Shown here in pieces: positions 1-8,508 of a stretch of DNA of 64,000 nt; within the stretch, counting starts at the first letter, position 1; each line of letters opens with the position of its first letter. The notes under the pieces are model-generated. The model was not told the DNA's origin. It made no database searches and worked only from the letters and a program-made list of their open reading frames with translations. Source of the DNA: Tenacibaculum pacificus. Its GTDB lineage: Bacteria; Bacteroidota; Bacteroidia; Flavobacteriales; Flavobacteriaceae. A program made the translations under genes and the position numbers. The DNA is taken from contig NZ_CP115917.1 in assembly GCF_027941775.1 (NCBI RefSeq), positions 2,275,001 to 2,339,000 on the forward strand, given 5' to 3'.

Positions 1-2
1 TT

Positions 3-980
3 CTAATTGAATCCACTTCTAATATTAACTTTTTAACTTTTAACTTACTTCCTGAAGCTAATATTCTAGATGAAGTTGTTCTTCAAAAAACAATATATGA
101 TGCCGACTGGAAATACAATTTATCACGATTTAAACAAGCTTTCTTAGGCAGAAGTAAATTAGCTAAAGATTGTAAAATTTTAAATGAAAAGGATTTGCAT
201 TTCACATATAGTCCTAAAACAAATACCCTAACGGCCACAGCTAAAAAACCTCTAAAAATAAAACACAACGGATTAGGTTATCTAATAAACTATGATTTAG
301 TTGATTTTACACTAAAAGGACAACAATTATTTTTTAGCGGATATGCACAATATAAAAGCCTTAGAAAAACTACTCGTAAAAAATGGAAAAAAAACAGATT
401 AGAAGCTTATAATGGTTCTCAAATGCACTTTTTAAGAAGCTTAATTTCTAAAGAAATAAAAAAAGAAGGATTCGTTATAAATCAATTCAAACGAATTTCA
501 AACCCTGAAAGGCCTTCTGAACAAGAAATTAAAAGGGCAAGAGAACTCGTTTTATTATATAACAACAAAATAGATTACTCTAAAAAAATTACTGAAATTA
601 AAACTCCTTTAGACAATGCTTTATCAATCTTACAAAAATCAAAGCTTCCTAAATATCATGATTATTTGTACAAAAAAAATATTCCTTACAAAGATATTCT
701 TTCAATAAAAAAAGATGATGTTTTTTTAAATTTCGAAAATTACTTAATGGTTATTTATACCAAAGAACCCGAAGAACATAATTACCTACTAGGTATGTTT
801 GGTAAACTTAAAAAAGCATCAGGTGTACAAACTTCAAATATTGTATTATTAAATAGTAAGGCTTTAATTGATAATACAGGAATACTTGTAAACCCTAATG
901 CTATTTTTAATGAAGGTTATTGGGCTTTTGAAGCTTTTTCAAATATGTTACCTTTAAATTATCAACGCTCAAAGAATTAA
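3..980 (+). CDS. Carboxypeptidase-regulatory-like domain protein, C-terminal part (5' end outside window)
   Basis: The frame is open from base 3 to the stop at 978-980, so the gene starts before the window. A TTG at 195 could be called as a start, but coding-quality sequence continues upstream of it without a break. The visible 325 residues contain GYAQYKSL and AYNGSQMHFLRSL, which resemble a Bacteroidetes family of exported proteins annotated with a carboxypeptidase-regulatory-like N-terminal domain. That domain is not in the window. Function is unknown. Its stop overlaps by two bases the restored stop of the converging glycosyltransferase. I am sure it is coding and only moderately sure of the family. 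Confidence 0.6.
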   Translation, partial: LIESTSNINFLTFNLLPEANILDEVVLQKTIYDADWKYNLSRFKQAFLGRSKLAKDCKILNEKDLHFTYSPKTNTLTATAKKPLKIKHNGLGYLINYDLVDFTLKGQQLFFSGYAQYKSLRKTTRKKWKKNRLEAYNGSQMHFLRSLISKEIKKEGFVINQFKRISNPERPSEQEIKRARELVLLYNNKIDYSKKITEIKTPLDNALSILQKSKLPKYHDYLYKKNIPYKDILSIKKDDVFLNFENYLMVIYTKEPEEHNYLLGMFGKLKKASGVQTSNIVLLNSKALIDNTGILVNPNAIFNEGYWAFEAFSNMLPLNYQRSKN

Positions 981-1080
981 ACTTTATTCTTAGCTTCAAT
1001 CCACTTGCTCATATATTTTGTAGCTTGTAATGTTTGATGCTGTAATAAACTTCCAAGGAAATTTTTTGTTCGATGTTCGT

Positions 1081-2211
1081 CTAAGTTTTCTTCGATTTTT
1101 TTAGCTGATTTATAAAAAGAACTTCAATTTTTTCTTTATCATAAATAGTATTGATGATTTCTATACCGTTTTTTTGTGATGCTTTCCAAAGGTTTTCATC
1201 TGAATAAATCGCTATTGCTTTCTTAGCAAATTCATTAAAATCATCTTCAATAAAACCATTCCACTGAAAATCATCGTGCATTCCCTCTGCTCCAATATTT
1301 GTTGTAATACTTGGTGTTCCACAAATCATTGCTTCGGTTAATTTTCCTTTTATTCCTGCTCCAAAACGTATTGGAGCTAAAACAACTTTTGCATTTTTTA
1401 CAACTTCCATCGCATCCGTAGAAAAACCTTTTACTAAGAATCCATCTTTTTTATTATGTAATTGATTTATTTGTTGCGTTGCATACGCTCCATAAATATG
1501 AATTTCGGCTTTTGGAATTTGTTTTCGAATCAATTGCCAAACTTCATTTTTTAATTGTAAAACAGCATCAACATTTGGAGCGTGAAAAAAGTTCCCGATA
1601 AATATAAAATGTACTCGCTCATCAAAAGGTTTCCAATTATTGATGACTTTCTCATCGAGTTTATCTAATAGAAAAGGCAAATGATACAGTAAATTTTCAT
1701 CGATTTTAAAAACATCTTGAAGCAATTTCATTTCATAAGTTGAAATAATCAAACTCAAATCACATCTTAAAATTGAGGCTATTTCTCGTTTTGCATCTGT
1801 AGATTTTAATAAAGCATCCGTAGAAAAATTTTGTCCTTTTTTTAATTGCTGATGACGAGTTTTACGTAAAAAATGTAAATCTTCAGTATCTAAAATACGT
1901 AGTGCATTTGGGCAGTTTTCGGCAACTCGCCAACCAAATTGTTCTTCCATCATAAAACGGTCAAACAATACAATAGTAGGATTTAGATTTTTGATAAAAT
2001 AATCAAAAGAAGCTGAATTTAATTCAATTGAAGCTTCATTTACATCAATTTCTGATAAATTTAATGCCTTTTCGCCTTTTTGTGCTGGTGATGCAAAAGT
2101 TATTTTGTAATTATTTTTTTTAAATAATTCAATTAATTGTAACATTCTGCTTCCTGCAGCCGAAGAATTTGGTTCTACCCAAACATAACCGATAATTAAT
2201 AATTGCTTCAT
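1081..2211 (-). CDS. Glycosyltransferase, family 4 (GT-B fold), with frameshifted C-terminus
   Basis: The 376-residue product starts at MKQLLIIGYVWVEPNSSAAG. I chose the ATG at 2209-2211 over the longer frame because the extra 19 residues (to 2268) do not look like the start of a GT-B domain. The N-terminal Rossmann half is followed by the donor-site signature TEAMICGTPSITTNIGAEG near residue 312, typical of GT4/GT1 enzymes that add a sugar from a nucleotide donor. Acceptor unknown; a cytoplasmic role in envelope or exopolysaccharide synthesis is inferred. The last ~48 residues lie in another frame: from about 1125 down to 977 the minus strand reads SFYKSAKKIEENLDEHRTKN and ends in WIEAKNKV. 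One missing base near 1121-1125 would give a 411-residue protein. Confidence 0.82.
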   Translation of the reverse strand: MKQLLIIGYVWVEPNSSAAGSRMLQLIELFKKNNYKITFASPAQKGEKALNLSEIDVNEASIELNSASFDYFIKNLNPTIVLFDRFMMEEQFGWRVAENCPNALRILDTEDLHFLRKTRHQQLKKGQNFSTDALLKSTDAKREIASILRCDLSLIISTYEMKLLQDVFKIDENLLYHLPFLLDKLDEKVINNWKPFDERVHFIFIGNFFHAPNVDAVLQLKNEVWQLIRKQIPKAEIHIYGAYATQQINQLHNKKDGFLVKGFSTDAMEVVKNAKVVLAPIRFGAGIKGKLTEAMICGTPSITTNIGAEGMHDDFQWNGFIEDDFNEFAKKAIAIYSDENLWKASQKNGIEIINTIYDKEKIEVLFINQLKKSKKT

Positions 2212-2293
2212 AAAGCTCAAAGTTAGCGTATTTAATGTTATTTTTTGATAAAAAGTAATCGAATACATACTTCAACAAATCAACTTTTATATG

Positions 2294-2301
2294 TAATTTT
2301 G
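2294..2301 (+). promoter_or_regulatory. Candidate -7 element (TAATTTTG) for lpdA
   Basis: This matches the Bacteroidetes -7 consensus TAnnTTTG and lies about 84 bases before the lpdA start. No clear TTTG is seen 19 bases upstream, so support is partial. Confidence 0.35.
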
Positions 2302-2384
2302 CATCTATTATTACAAAAAACTAAATATAAACTGATAAAATAGTAAGTTTTATCAGATATACATAAATAATAAAAATACAACTT

Positions 2385-3785
2385 ATGAAATACGATTTAA
2401 TCGTTATCGGTTCTGGTCCTGGTGGATATATTTCTGCCATTAGAGCTGCACAATTAGGATCAAAAGTAGCTATTATCGAAAAATACTCAACTTTAGGAGG
2501 TACTTGTTTAAATGTAGGATGTATTCCTTCTAAAGCTTTATTAGATTCTTCTCATCATTATTATGATGCTGTGAATCATTTTGATGAGCATGGAATTACA
2601 GTAGAAAAGCCATCTTTCGATTTTGGAAAAATGGTTGATCGTAAAGCTAAAATTGTAGAAACTACAACTGGTGGAATTAAATACTTAATGGACAAAAACT
2701 TAATTACTGTTCGTGAAGGTTTAGGTTCTTTTGAAGATGCTACACACGTAAAAGTTACTAAAAATGATGGTACTTCTGAAGTAATTGAAGGAACTAATAT
2801 TATTATTGCTACAGGTTCTAAACCTAGTACATTACCTTTTATCAAATTAGATAAAGAGCGTGTTATTACTTCTACTGAAGCTTTGAAATTAAAAGAAGTT
2901 CCTAAGCACTTATTAGTTATTGGTGGTGGAGTTATTGGATTAGAATTAGGTTCTGTTTACAAGCGTTTAGGTGCTGATGTAACAGTAATTGAATATGCCC
3001 CAAAAATTACACCTACTATGGATGCTGATGTTTCTAAAGAACTTACTAAAGTTTTAAAGAAACAAGGTATGAAGATTAACGCCAATCATGGTGTTACTTC
3101 TGTTGAAAGAAACGGTGATGAAGTTATCGTAAAAGCTACTAACAAAAAAGGTGAAGAAGTTACTTTTACTGGTGATTACTGTTTAGTTGCTGTTGGTCGT
3201 AAATCTTATACTGAAGGTTTAGGGTTAGAAAAAGCTGGTGTAAAAGTTACTGAAAGAGGAATGGTTGATGTAAATGACCATTTACAAACAAGTGTTTCTA
3301 ATATTTATGCTATTGGTGATGTTGTTCGTGGAGCAATGTTAGCACATAAAGCGGAAGAAGAGGGTGTTGTTGTTGCTGAATACTTAGCAGGACAAAAACC
3401 TCATATTGATTATAATTTAATTCCTGGTATTGTTTATACTTGGCCAGAAGTTGCGGCTGTTGGTAAAACAGAACAAGAATTAAAAGATGCTGATGTTGCT
3501 TATAAAGTTGGTAAATTTTCTATGCGTGCTTTAGGTCGTTCTAGAGCTAGTGGAGATTTAGACGGTTTTGTAAAAGTTTTAGCTGATAAAAATACTGATG
3601 AAATTTTAGGAGTTCATATGGTTGGTGCACGTGTTGCCGATTTAATTATGGAAGCTGCCGTTGCAATGGAATTTAGAGCATCTGCTGAAGATTTAGCAAG
3701 AATTTGTCATGGTCACCCGACATATTCAGAAGCTGTTAAAGAAGCTGCAAAAGGAGCTTGGGATGGTAAGCCTTTAAATGCTTAG
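2385..3785 (+). CDS. lpdA: Dihydrolipoyl dehydrogenase (E3)
   Basis: This 466-residue flavoprotein reoxidises the lipoyl groups of 2-oxo acid dehydrogenase complexes and passes electrons to NAD+. The FAD-binding GSGPGG is at residues 9-14. The redox-active disulfide is GGTCLNVGCIPSK (Cys41 and Cys46). A second Rossmann motif, VIGGGVIGLELG, binds NAD. The C-terminal CHGHPTYSEA carries the catalytic His that pairs with a Glu of the partner subunit. Length is normal for the family. The gene is monocistronic: a terminator follows and no E1 or E2 gene is adjacent, so the enzyme probably serves several complexes. Confidence 0.96.
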   Translation: MKYDLIVIGSGPGGYISAIRAAQLGSKVAIIEKYSTLGGTCLNVGCIPSKALLDSSHHYYDAVNHFDEHGITVEKPSFDFGKMVDRKAKIVETTTGGIKYLMDKNLITVREGLGSFEDATHVKVTKNDGTSEVIEGTNIIIATGSKPSTLPFIKLDKERVITSTEALKLKEVPKHLLVIGGGVIGLELGSVYKRLGADVTVIEYAPKITPTMDADVSKELTKVLKKQGMKINANHGVTSVERNGDEVIVKATNKKGEEVTFTGDYCLVAVGRKSYTEGLGLEKAGVKVTERGMVDVNDHLQTSVSNIYAIGDVVRGAMLAHKAEEEGVVVAEYLAGQKPHIDYNLIPGIVYTWPEVAAVGKTEQELKDADVAYKVGKFSMRALGRSRASGDLDGFVKVLADKNTDEILGVHMVGARVADLIMEAAVAMEFRASAEDLARICHGHPTYSEAVKEAAKGAWDGKPLNA

Positions 3786-3810
3786 AATATTTTAAAATAC
3801 ATTTTTTTAA

Positions 3811-3843
3811 AAGGCAATCTCGTTAGAGATTGTCTTTTTTTTT
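3811..3843 (+). terminator. Rho-independent terminator of lpdA
   Basis: Stem GGCAATCTC/GAGATTGTC (3813-3821 with 3826-3834, one G-U pair), a four-base loop and a run of nine T. It lies 26 bases after the lpdA stop. Confidence 0.85.
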
Positions 3844-3938
3844 GAAGCTATTTCCCGCTTTCCGCACTCGCTTTTTTTATTTTTTCAAAAGAAAAATAAA
3901 AAAGAGCTCAAACAATTGCTTCAATCGGGGCTAGGCAT
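3844..3938 (-). repeat. Dispersed structured intergenic repeat, copy 1
   Basis: On the minus strand it begins with GCCTAGCCCCGATTGAAGC, continues through TTTGAGCTC, a T-rich then A-rich centre and GCGAGTGCGGAAAGCGGGAA, and ends ATAGCTTC. Copies 2 (34541-34626) and 3 (58837-58932) share both ends almost base for base and differ mainly in the centre. CCCCG/CGGG, GAAGC/GCTTC and the central T/A tracts can pair, so a folded RNA or DNA element is likely. It contains no open frame. Confidence 0.8.
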
Positions 3939-4032
3939 ATTAACTAAATTACAAAAGCGTTAAATAGTTTTTAATACTACTAATAACTTAATTAAAAATA
4001 CTTTATATCTAAAAAACAGAATCTCTCAAACT

Positions 4033-4100
4033 AAATTTATTTCAGTTTCATATCCTGATTTGCCGTAGTTCTTCTCTTTATGCGATGCTGAAATAAATTC
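4033..4100. repeat. Inverted repeat with ~12-bp arms
   Basis: Left arm AAATTTATTTCAG (4033-4045) pairs with CTGAAATAAATT (4088-4099). I found no second copy in this window. Such TTTATTTCAG/CTGAAATAAA arms look like a mobile or dispersed palindrome, but one copy does not prove it. Confidence 0.5.
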
Positions 4101-4152
4101 AGCGTGACGTTTAGATATAAAAAAATACTTTAGTCAAAATTTAAATAGGTTC

Positions 4153-4190
4153 TAAAAAAAAACCGAACTAAATAAGTTCGGCTTTTTTAT
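4153..4190. terminator. Bidirectional terminator
   Basis: Stem CCGAAC/GTTCGG (4163-4168 with 4176-4181), flanked by an A run on the left and a T run on the right, so it can stop transcription in both directions. It lies 20 bases past the ppiD-like stop. Confidence 0.75.
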
Positions 4191-4210
4191 AAAATTAATT
4201 TATATAACTA

Positions 4211-6328
4211 CTAAATTCCGTAAAAAGAAGTCATGTTATCTTGAATGTCAGACGCTTTTTTAATAGCTTCATACATTTGAAAAGTTTTATTTTTTCTTTC
4301 GTTAACTAAACGATTTCTAAAAGAATCATAGTTTGGTAAAGCTGTTGGTAATTTTTTAGAAACTACTTCAAAAGCAAAAACTCCTTTATCACCTGAAACA
4401 TTTTTAACAACTGTATTTTCTTTAGCGTTAAGCATTGCTCCTACTATTTTAGGCTCATACCCTACACCAGAAATTGTTGGAGACTGTAAGTTTACATCCG
4501 TAGCATTTTTAACTGTTACAGAAACCGATTTAGCTATCTCATCTAAAGTAGCTCCTTTAATTTTTGCTTCAATTAATTCTGCTTTTCTTTGATTTGTTAA
4601 AATAGGACGTACTTTTGAAGTTGCTTTTTCAGCAGACATTAAACCTTTTTTAGTTTTATTAGTTAAAGTAGCTACTACATATCCTCCTTCAATATCAAAA
4701 CGTTTAGAACTACCTTCTTTAACATCTTTATCAAAAGACCAAGTAATAATTTCTCTTTCGTTACCAATACCTGCAACTGTTTCATCTAAAGGCTTTAAAC
4801 CAATTGCTGGCTGAGAAGTTAATTTTTTATCTTTTACAACTTCTTCAAAACTTTTACCATTTGCTAATTCTAAAGCAAAAGCTTCAGCATTTTGAAAAAC
4901 AACATTTTCTGTTGCTTCAGAAGCAACTATTTTACGTCCAAATGTAGCTAATTTAACAACTGATTGAAAATTCTTCTGACCATCAATTTTAATTACATGA
5001 AAACCAAATTGAGATTTTACAACTCCTACAGCATCTTTTTTACCTTCAAAAACGAAATCTCTAAAAGATGGCACCATTCTATTGTAACCAAACCAATCAT
5101 AAAAACCACCTTTTTCAGCAGAACCTTTATCCGAAGAAAATTGTTTTGCTAAATCAGCAAATTTTGCTTTACTTCCTTTTACTATTGCTAATAAACTATC
5201 AGCAGTTTGTTTTGCTTCTACTTCTGTTTGAGTAACTGTAGCATCTGCACTAGAAGCTCCAACAAAAGGAATTAAAATATGACTTGCCTTAGCAGAATCT
5301 GGTAATTGAACAACTGCTGTTATTTTTGATAATTTAAATTGATTTGCATCTTTATAAGGACCAAAAACATCGCCTTGTTTACCTGTAAAAATAGCTTCAG
5401 CAATTCCTTGTGGTACTTGAGATTTAAATTTATAGTTAGTATCTAATGTTACATCAGAATCATTTTCTGATAAAAACGTAGTATAATCAGTAGTATTTTT
5501 TAATCCTTTTACAGAAACATTTGCTTTAGTAACTGAATCTTCAATTAATTTAGCAACTTGTGCTTTAATAGCTGCTTCATCTTCAGTTGTAGCTTTAATG
5601 TCAAACTTTACAAAGTTAATATCTCTTGAGGCAGGCACTTGAAATTCTTGTGAATGCTTCGTAATATAACTTTTAATATCGCTTTGTTTTAAATCTACTA
5701 AATCATCAGCAATTGAAGTATAAGGAACATATACATATTTACCAGAAATTTTAGTATTTTCAATTAAATACTGTGCTTCTCCTTCTTTTAATGAAGCTCC
5801 TAAACCAGCAGCAACAAGATTGTCGTATGCTGTTTTTTCAAGATTATTTTTTAGTGAAGACATGTAGTTTTGCCAATTTCTCCAATCAGCACCATTCTCT
5901 TCTTTAATTGTAGCTAAATAACTTTTCAGTTTATTTTTATCTAAAATATTAGATGTTTGAAACTTTGGATCATTTTGTATGAATTCAGTTTCATATAACT
6001 TATTCATAATATCAGCATCACCTACAGTAATTCCTGCTTCCTCTAACTGAGTTTTATAAATTCGTTGTCTAATAATGTTACCCCAAACAGTTTTTGCTGC
6101 TTGCATTTCAGAAACACGGTTACCAGTTTGTGTTTTATATGCATCTAAAGCTTCTGCAAATTCTTGACGAGAGATAGTTTCTCCGTTTACTTCGCCAATT
6201 TCATTTACTTTACTTGCATTAAAAAAGTCTGATATTGTAGAAGGGTCTAATACAAAAGCAAAAAGTGCTAAACCAATTACAAGAATTAAGAACATTGAAC
6301 GTTCTCTAATTTTCGATAAGATTGCCAT
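4211..6328 (-). CDS. PpiD-like periplasmic peptidyl-prolyl isomerase / chaperone
   Basis: This 705-residue protein is anchored by one N-terminal helix (ILVIGLALFAFVLD, residues ~15-28). A SurA_N/trigger-factor-like helical region follows. The parvulin domain runs from KASHILIPF to FGFHVIKID, roughly residues 347-450. Its C-terminal half is a long chaperone-like region. By family knowledge it helps fold proteins leaving the Sec translocon, including outer-membrane proteins. It is the last gene of the leftward coaX-lptC operon, 97 bases after the CNNM gene, which suits a role in envelope assembly. Confidence 0.88.
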   Translation of the reverse strand: MAILSKIRERSMFLILVIGLALFAFVLDPSTISDFFNASKVNEIGEVNGETISRQEFAEALDAYKTQTGNRVSEMQAAKTVWGNIIRQRIYKTQLEEAGITVGDADIMNKLYETEFIQNDPKFQTSNILDKNKLKSYLATIKEENGADWRNWQNYMSSLKNNLEKTAYDNLVAAGLGASLKEGEAQYLIENTKISGKYVYVPYTSIADDLVDLKQSDIKSYITKHSQEFQVPASRDINFVKFDIKATTEDEAAIKAQVAKLIEDSVTKANVSVKGLKNTTDYTTFLSENDSDVTLDTNYKFKSQVPQGIAEAIFTGKQGDVFGPYKDANQFKLSKITAVVQLPDSAKASHILIPFVGASSADATVTQTEVEAKQTADSLLAIVKGSKAKFADLAKQFSSDKGSAEKGGFYDWFGYNRMVPSFRDFVFEGKKDAVGVVKSQFGFHVIKIDGQKNFQSVVKLATFGRKIVASEATENVVFQNAEAFALELANGKSFEEVVKDKKLTSQPAIGLKPLDETVAGIGNEREIITWSFDKDVKEGSSKRFDIEGGYVVATLTNKTKKGLMSAEKATSKVRPILTNQRKAELIEAKIKGATLDEIAKSVSVTVKNATDVNLQSPTISGVGYEPKIVGAMLNAKENTVVKNVSGDKGVFAFEVVSKKLPTALPNYDSFRNRLVNERKNKTFQMYEAIKKASDIQDNMTSFYGI

Positions 6329-6425
6329 ACGTTATTTATTTTATTAACAGTGAGCGAAAATACAATTTCACTTTAAATAAAACAATGTTTTTTAAAGCTG
6401 TTTTTCAAGGAACTATACTTTATAA

Positions 6426-7732
6426 CTATTCGTGTTTTTTAAAATCGTCTTTATCTATTACTTTTAAATACAGATCGTCAATTTTTGTGGCACTTACTTT
6501 TAATATTTTTATATACAATTTATCTAGCTGTAAAACATCGCCTTGCTCAGGTATTGTTTCGGTATGATTTATAATAAAACCACCTAAAGTTTCGTATGCT
6601 TCTTCTTTTGGAATATTTAAATCGTACTCTTCATTTAAATAATCGACCTCTAAACGTGCCGAAAAATTAAATTCATGATTATTAATCTTTTCTTCTAAAA
6701 ACTCTTGATTATCGTGTTCATCTTCAATTTCGCCAAATAACTCTTCAACTACATCTTCAACAGTAATAATACCTGAAGTACCACCATATTCATCAACAAC
6801 AACAGCAATACTTTTTCTTTTTTTCATCAAACTATTTAAAACATCGTTGATAATCATTGATTCTGGCACAAACTCAACAGGTAACAATATTGATTTAATT
6901 GATATCGGGTTTTTAAATAATTCAAAAGCATTTACGTATCCTAAAATATCATCTAATGAATTTTTATAAACCAAAATTTTAGAGAAACCAGTTGTTATAA
7001 ATATATTTTTAAGCGTTTCTACCGATTCATGCATATCAATAGCCATAATTTCGGTTCGAGGCACCATAATTTCACGAGCTTTTACCTTATGAAATTCTAA
7101 TGCATTTTGAAAAATCTGAATTTCAGAATCAACAGTATCATCATCATTTCCTCTATCTAATTCTTCTAAAATATAATTTCTTAACTCTTCTTTACTAAAC
7201 TCGGTTTTAAGTTCATCTTCTTTTATTCTGAAGATAAGAAAAAGAAAAAAATCTGAAATTTGAGTTATAACCCAAGTAATTCCGTAAAATAATAAATAAA
7301 AAATATATGCAGGAAATACAAAAAATTTAAGCATTTCGTTCGCATAAATTCGAAACATTGTTTTAGGTAAAAATTCTGCTGTTACTAAAATAACGATTGT
7401 AGAAATTATTGTTTGAGTTAATAAACTTAAATCATCTAACAAATAATTTATAAAAGTAATATTGCTTGGTAACGCCATTTGAAACCAATTCATTAATAAT
7501 CTCCCCATAAAATAACTATAAATTACCAACGCAACATTATTACCAACCAACATTGTGGTTATAAACTTTGAAGATTTTTCGGTAAGTACAGCTAATATTT
7601 TAGGTAAAAAACCTGCTCTTTTTTTTCTAACTCAATATGTAATTTATTGGCAGAAATAAAAGCTATTTCCATTCCTGAAAAAAAGGCTGAAAATAATATA
7701 GATACAAAAATTACAATGATTTCAAATTCCAT
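6426..7732 (-). pseudogene. HlyC/CorC-family CNNM-CBS membrane protein, split by a frameshift
   Basis: From the ATG at 7730-7732 the product reads [20 protein letters not shown], the usual start of a CNNM (DUF21) transmembrane domain, then runs out of frame in an 8-A tract (minus strand; 7619-7626). With nine A the frame reads [15 protein letters not shown] and joins the long frame beginning at 7553. The restored protein would have 435 residues: CNNM domain with several helices, two CBS domains (IMVPRTEIMAIDM onward) and a CorC/HlyC C-terminal domain. Family members act in Mg/Co transport or membrane stability. The start overlaps the upstream 65-residue gene's stop (TAATG). It belongs to the group containing gldE, but this operon context is not the gldE one. 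Confidence 0.8.
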
Positions 7733-7929
7733 TATTTTTGTTGATTTCTCTTTGCTATTTTTTTTCTAAAATGACGTTTAAAAAAGAAAATTAAAGTAAT
7801 AAAGATACCAAAACCAAACATAATAAATGCTTCTTGTCTATCAGAATTAAATTTTAAAATTCCTTCAACAAAAAAAATCACTCCAATAACTAAGTAACCG
7901 TATTGTAAATATTTCCAAAAAGTGTTCAT
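7732..7929 (-). CDS. Small membrane protein of the lptC operon (65 aa)
   Basis: I do not recognise a named family. The product has two hydrophobic segments ([16 protein letters not shown], ~11-26, and [16 protein letters not shown], ~35-50) and a basic tail. It lies nine bases after lptC, and its TAA shares a base with the ATG of the CNNM gene. That packing argues that it is a real translated gene of the operon. Confidence 0.8.
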   Translation of the reverse strand: MNTFWKYLQYGYLVIGVIFFVEGILKFNSDRQEAFIMFGFGIFITLIFFFKRHFRKKIAKRNQQK

Positions 7930-7938
7930 CTATTTTAT

Positions 7939-8505
7939 TTATTTTTGATTTGCTTGCAGATTACCTGTAATATCTTTAGCAATCCATTTTGTTAAATTTT
8001 CTTTTGATTCAAATCCAAAACCATTAATAGTGTCTTGTAATGTTGTCAATCTAAAACCATCTTCTGTAAAGAAATAATGTTCTTTTTGATCCCAAAATAA
8101 TTGATTCGTTTCTAACTTGGTATTTTCGTTATAATTTAAAATAACTACATTTCCTTTAATTTCAGAAATTGCAGTTTTATTATATGTTATCGCATAATTT
8201 CCTGTAATACTTGTTGAATCTTTTTCTGATTTATCAATAGAAATAATTTCAATTCCTTTAGGAAACTCAGTATACGGGTGTTGTTTACGATTAGAAAAAT
8301 CGTGAAAAATAGGTGCTTTTGTTTTCGACGTTATTTTTCCTGAATCTTTTTTAATGTGATAAATATTTTTGGCAGTTCCTACTGGCATATTCTTATCTGC
8401 TAAAAAATCTCGAACCTCTTTTTTAGAATTCACACAAGAAAAAAGCATTGCTACCAAAAAAATGGTAGCAATGCTATTATAGATATTTGTTACGTATGAT
8501 TTCAT
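7939..8505 (-). CDS. lptC: LPS export protein LptC
   Basis: This 188-residue protein has a lipoprotein-like signal (LVAMLFSCVN, Cys24). The LptC beta-jellyroll follows, with stretches such as FPKGIEIISID, AITYNKTAISEIKGNV and LFWDQKEHYFFTEDGF. LptC bridges the inner-membrane LptBFG transporter to LptA and passes lipopolysaccharide across the periplasm. It starts three bases after the TPR gene in the leftward operon. lptE lies far away at 31.2 kb. Confidence 0.88.
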   Translation of the reverse strand: MKSYVTNIYNSIATIFLVAMLFSCVNSKKEVRDFLADKNMPVGTAKNIYHIKKDSGKITSKTKAPIFHDFSNRKQHPYTEFPKGIEIISIDKSEKDSTSITGNYAITYNKTAISEIKGNVVILNYNENTKLETNQLFWDQKEHYFFTEDGFRLTTLQDTINGFGFESKENLTKWIAKDITGNLQANQK

Positions 8506-8508
8506 TTA

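Larger units (their letters stand above)
3939..4210. other. Gene-free remainder of the lpdA-ppiD intergenic region
   Basis: Convergent intergenic DNA with no credible ORF. It holds an inverted repeat (AAATTTATTTCAG at 4033-4045 with CTGAAATAAATT at 4088-4099, enclosing 42 bases) and the terminator at 4153-4190. The rest is low-complexity AT-rich sequence. Confidence 0.6.

Noticed and set aside
195..200. TTG at 195 as the real start of the first gene
   Set aside because: The frame stays open and coding-like to the window edge, so the gene begins further upstream.
2576..2845. Minus-strand frame of 89 codons inside lpdA
   Set aside because: It is antisense to a strongly conserved enzyme, with no start context; a shadow frame.
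6426..7732. Naming the CNNM-CBS gene gldE
   Set aside because: gldE normally sits with ssb and gldD; this gene is in the coaX-lptC operon, which fits a paralogue.
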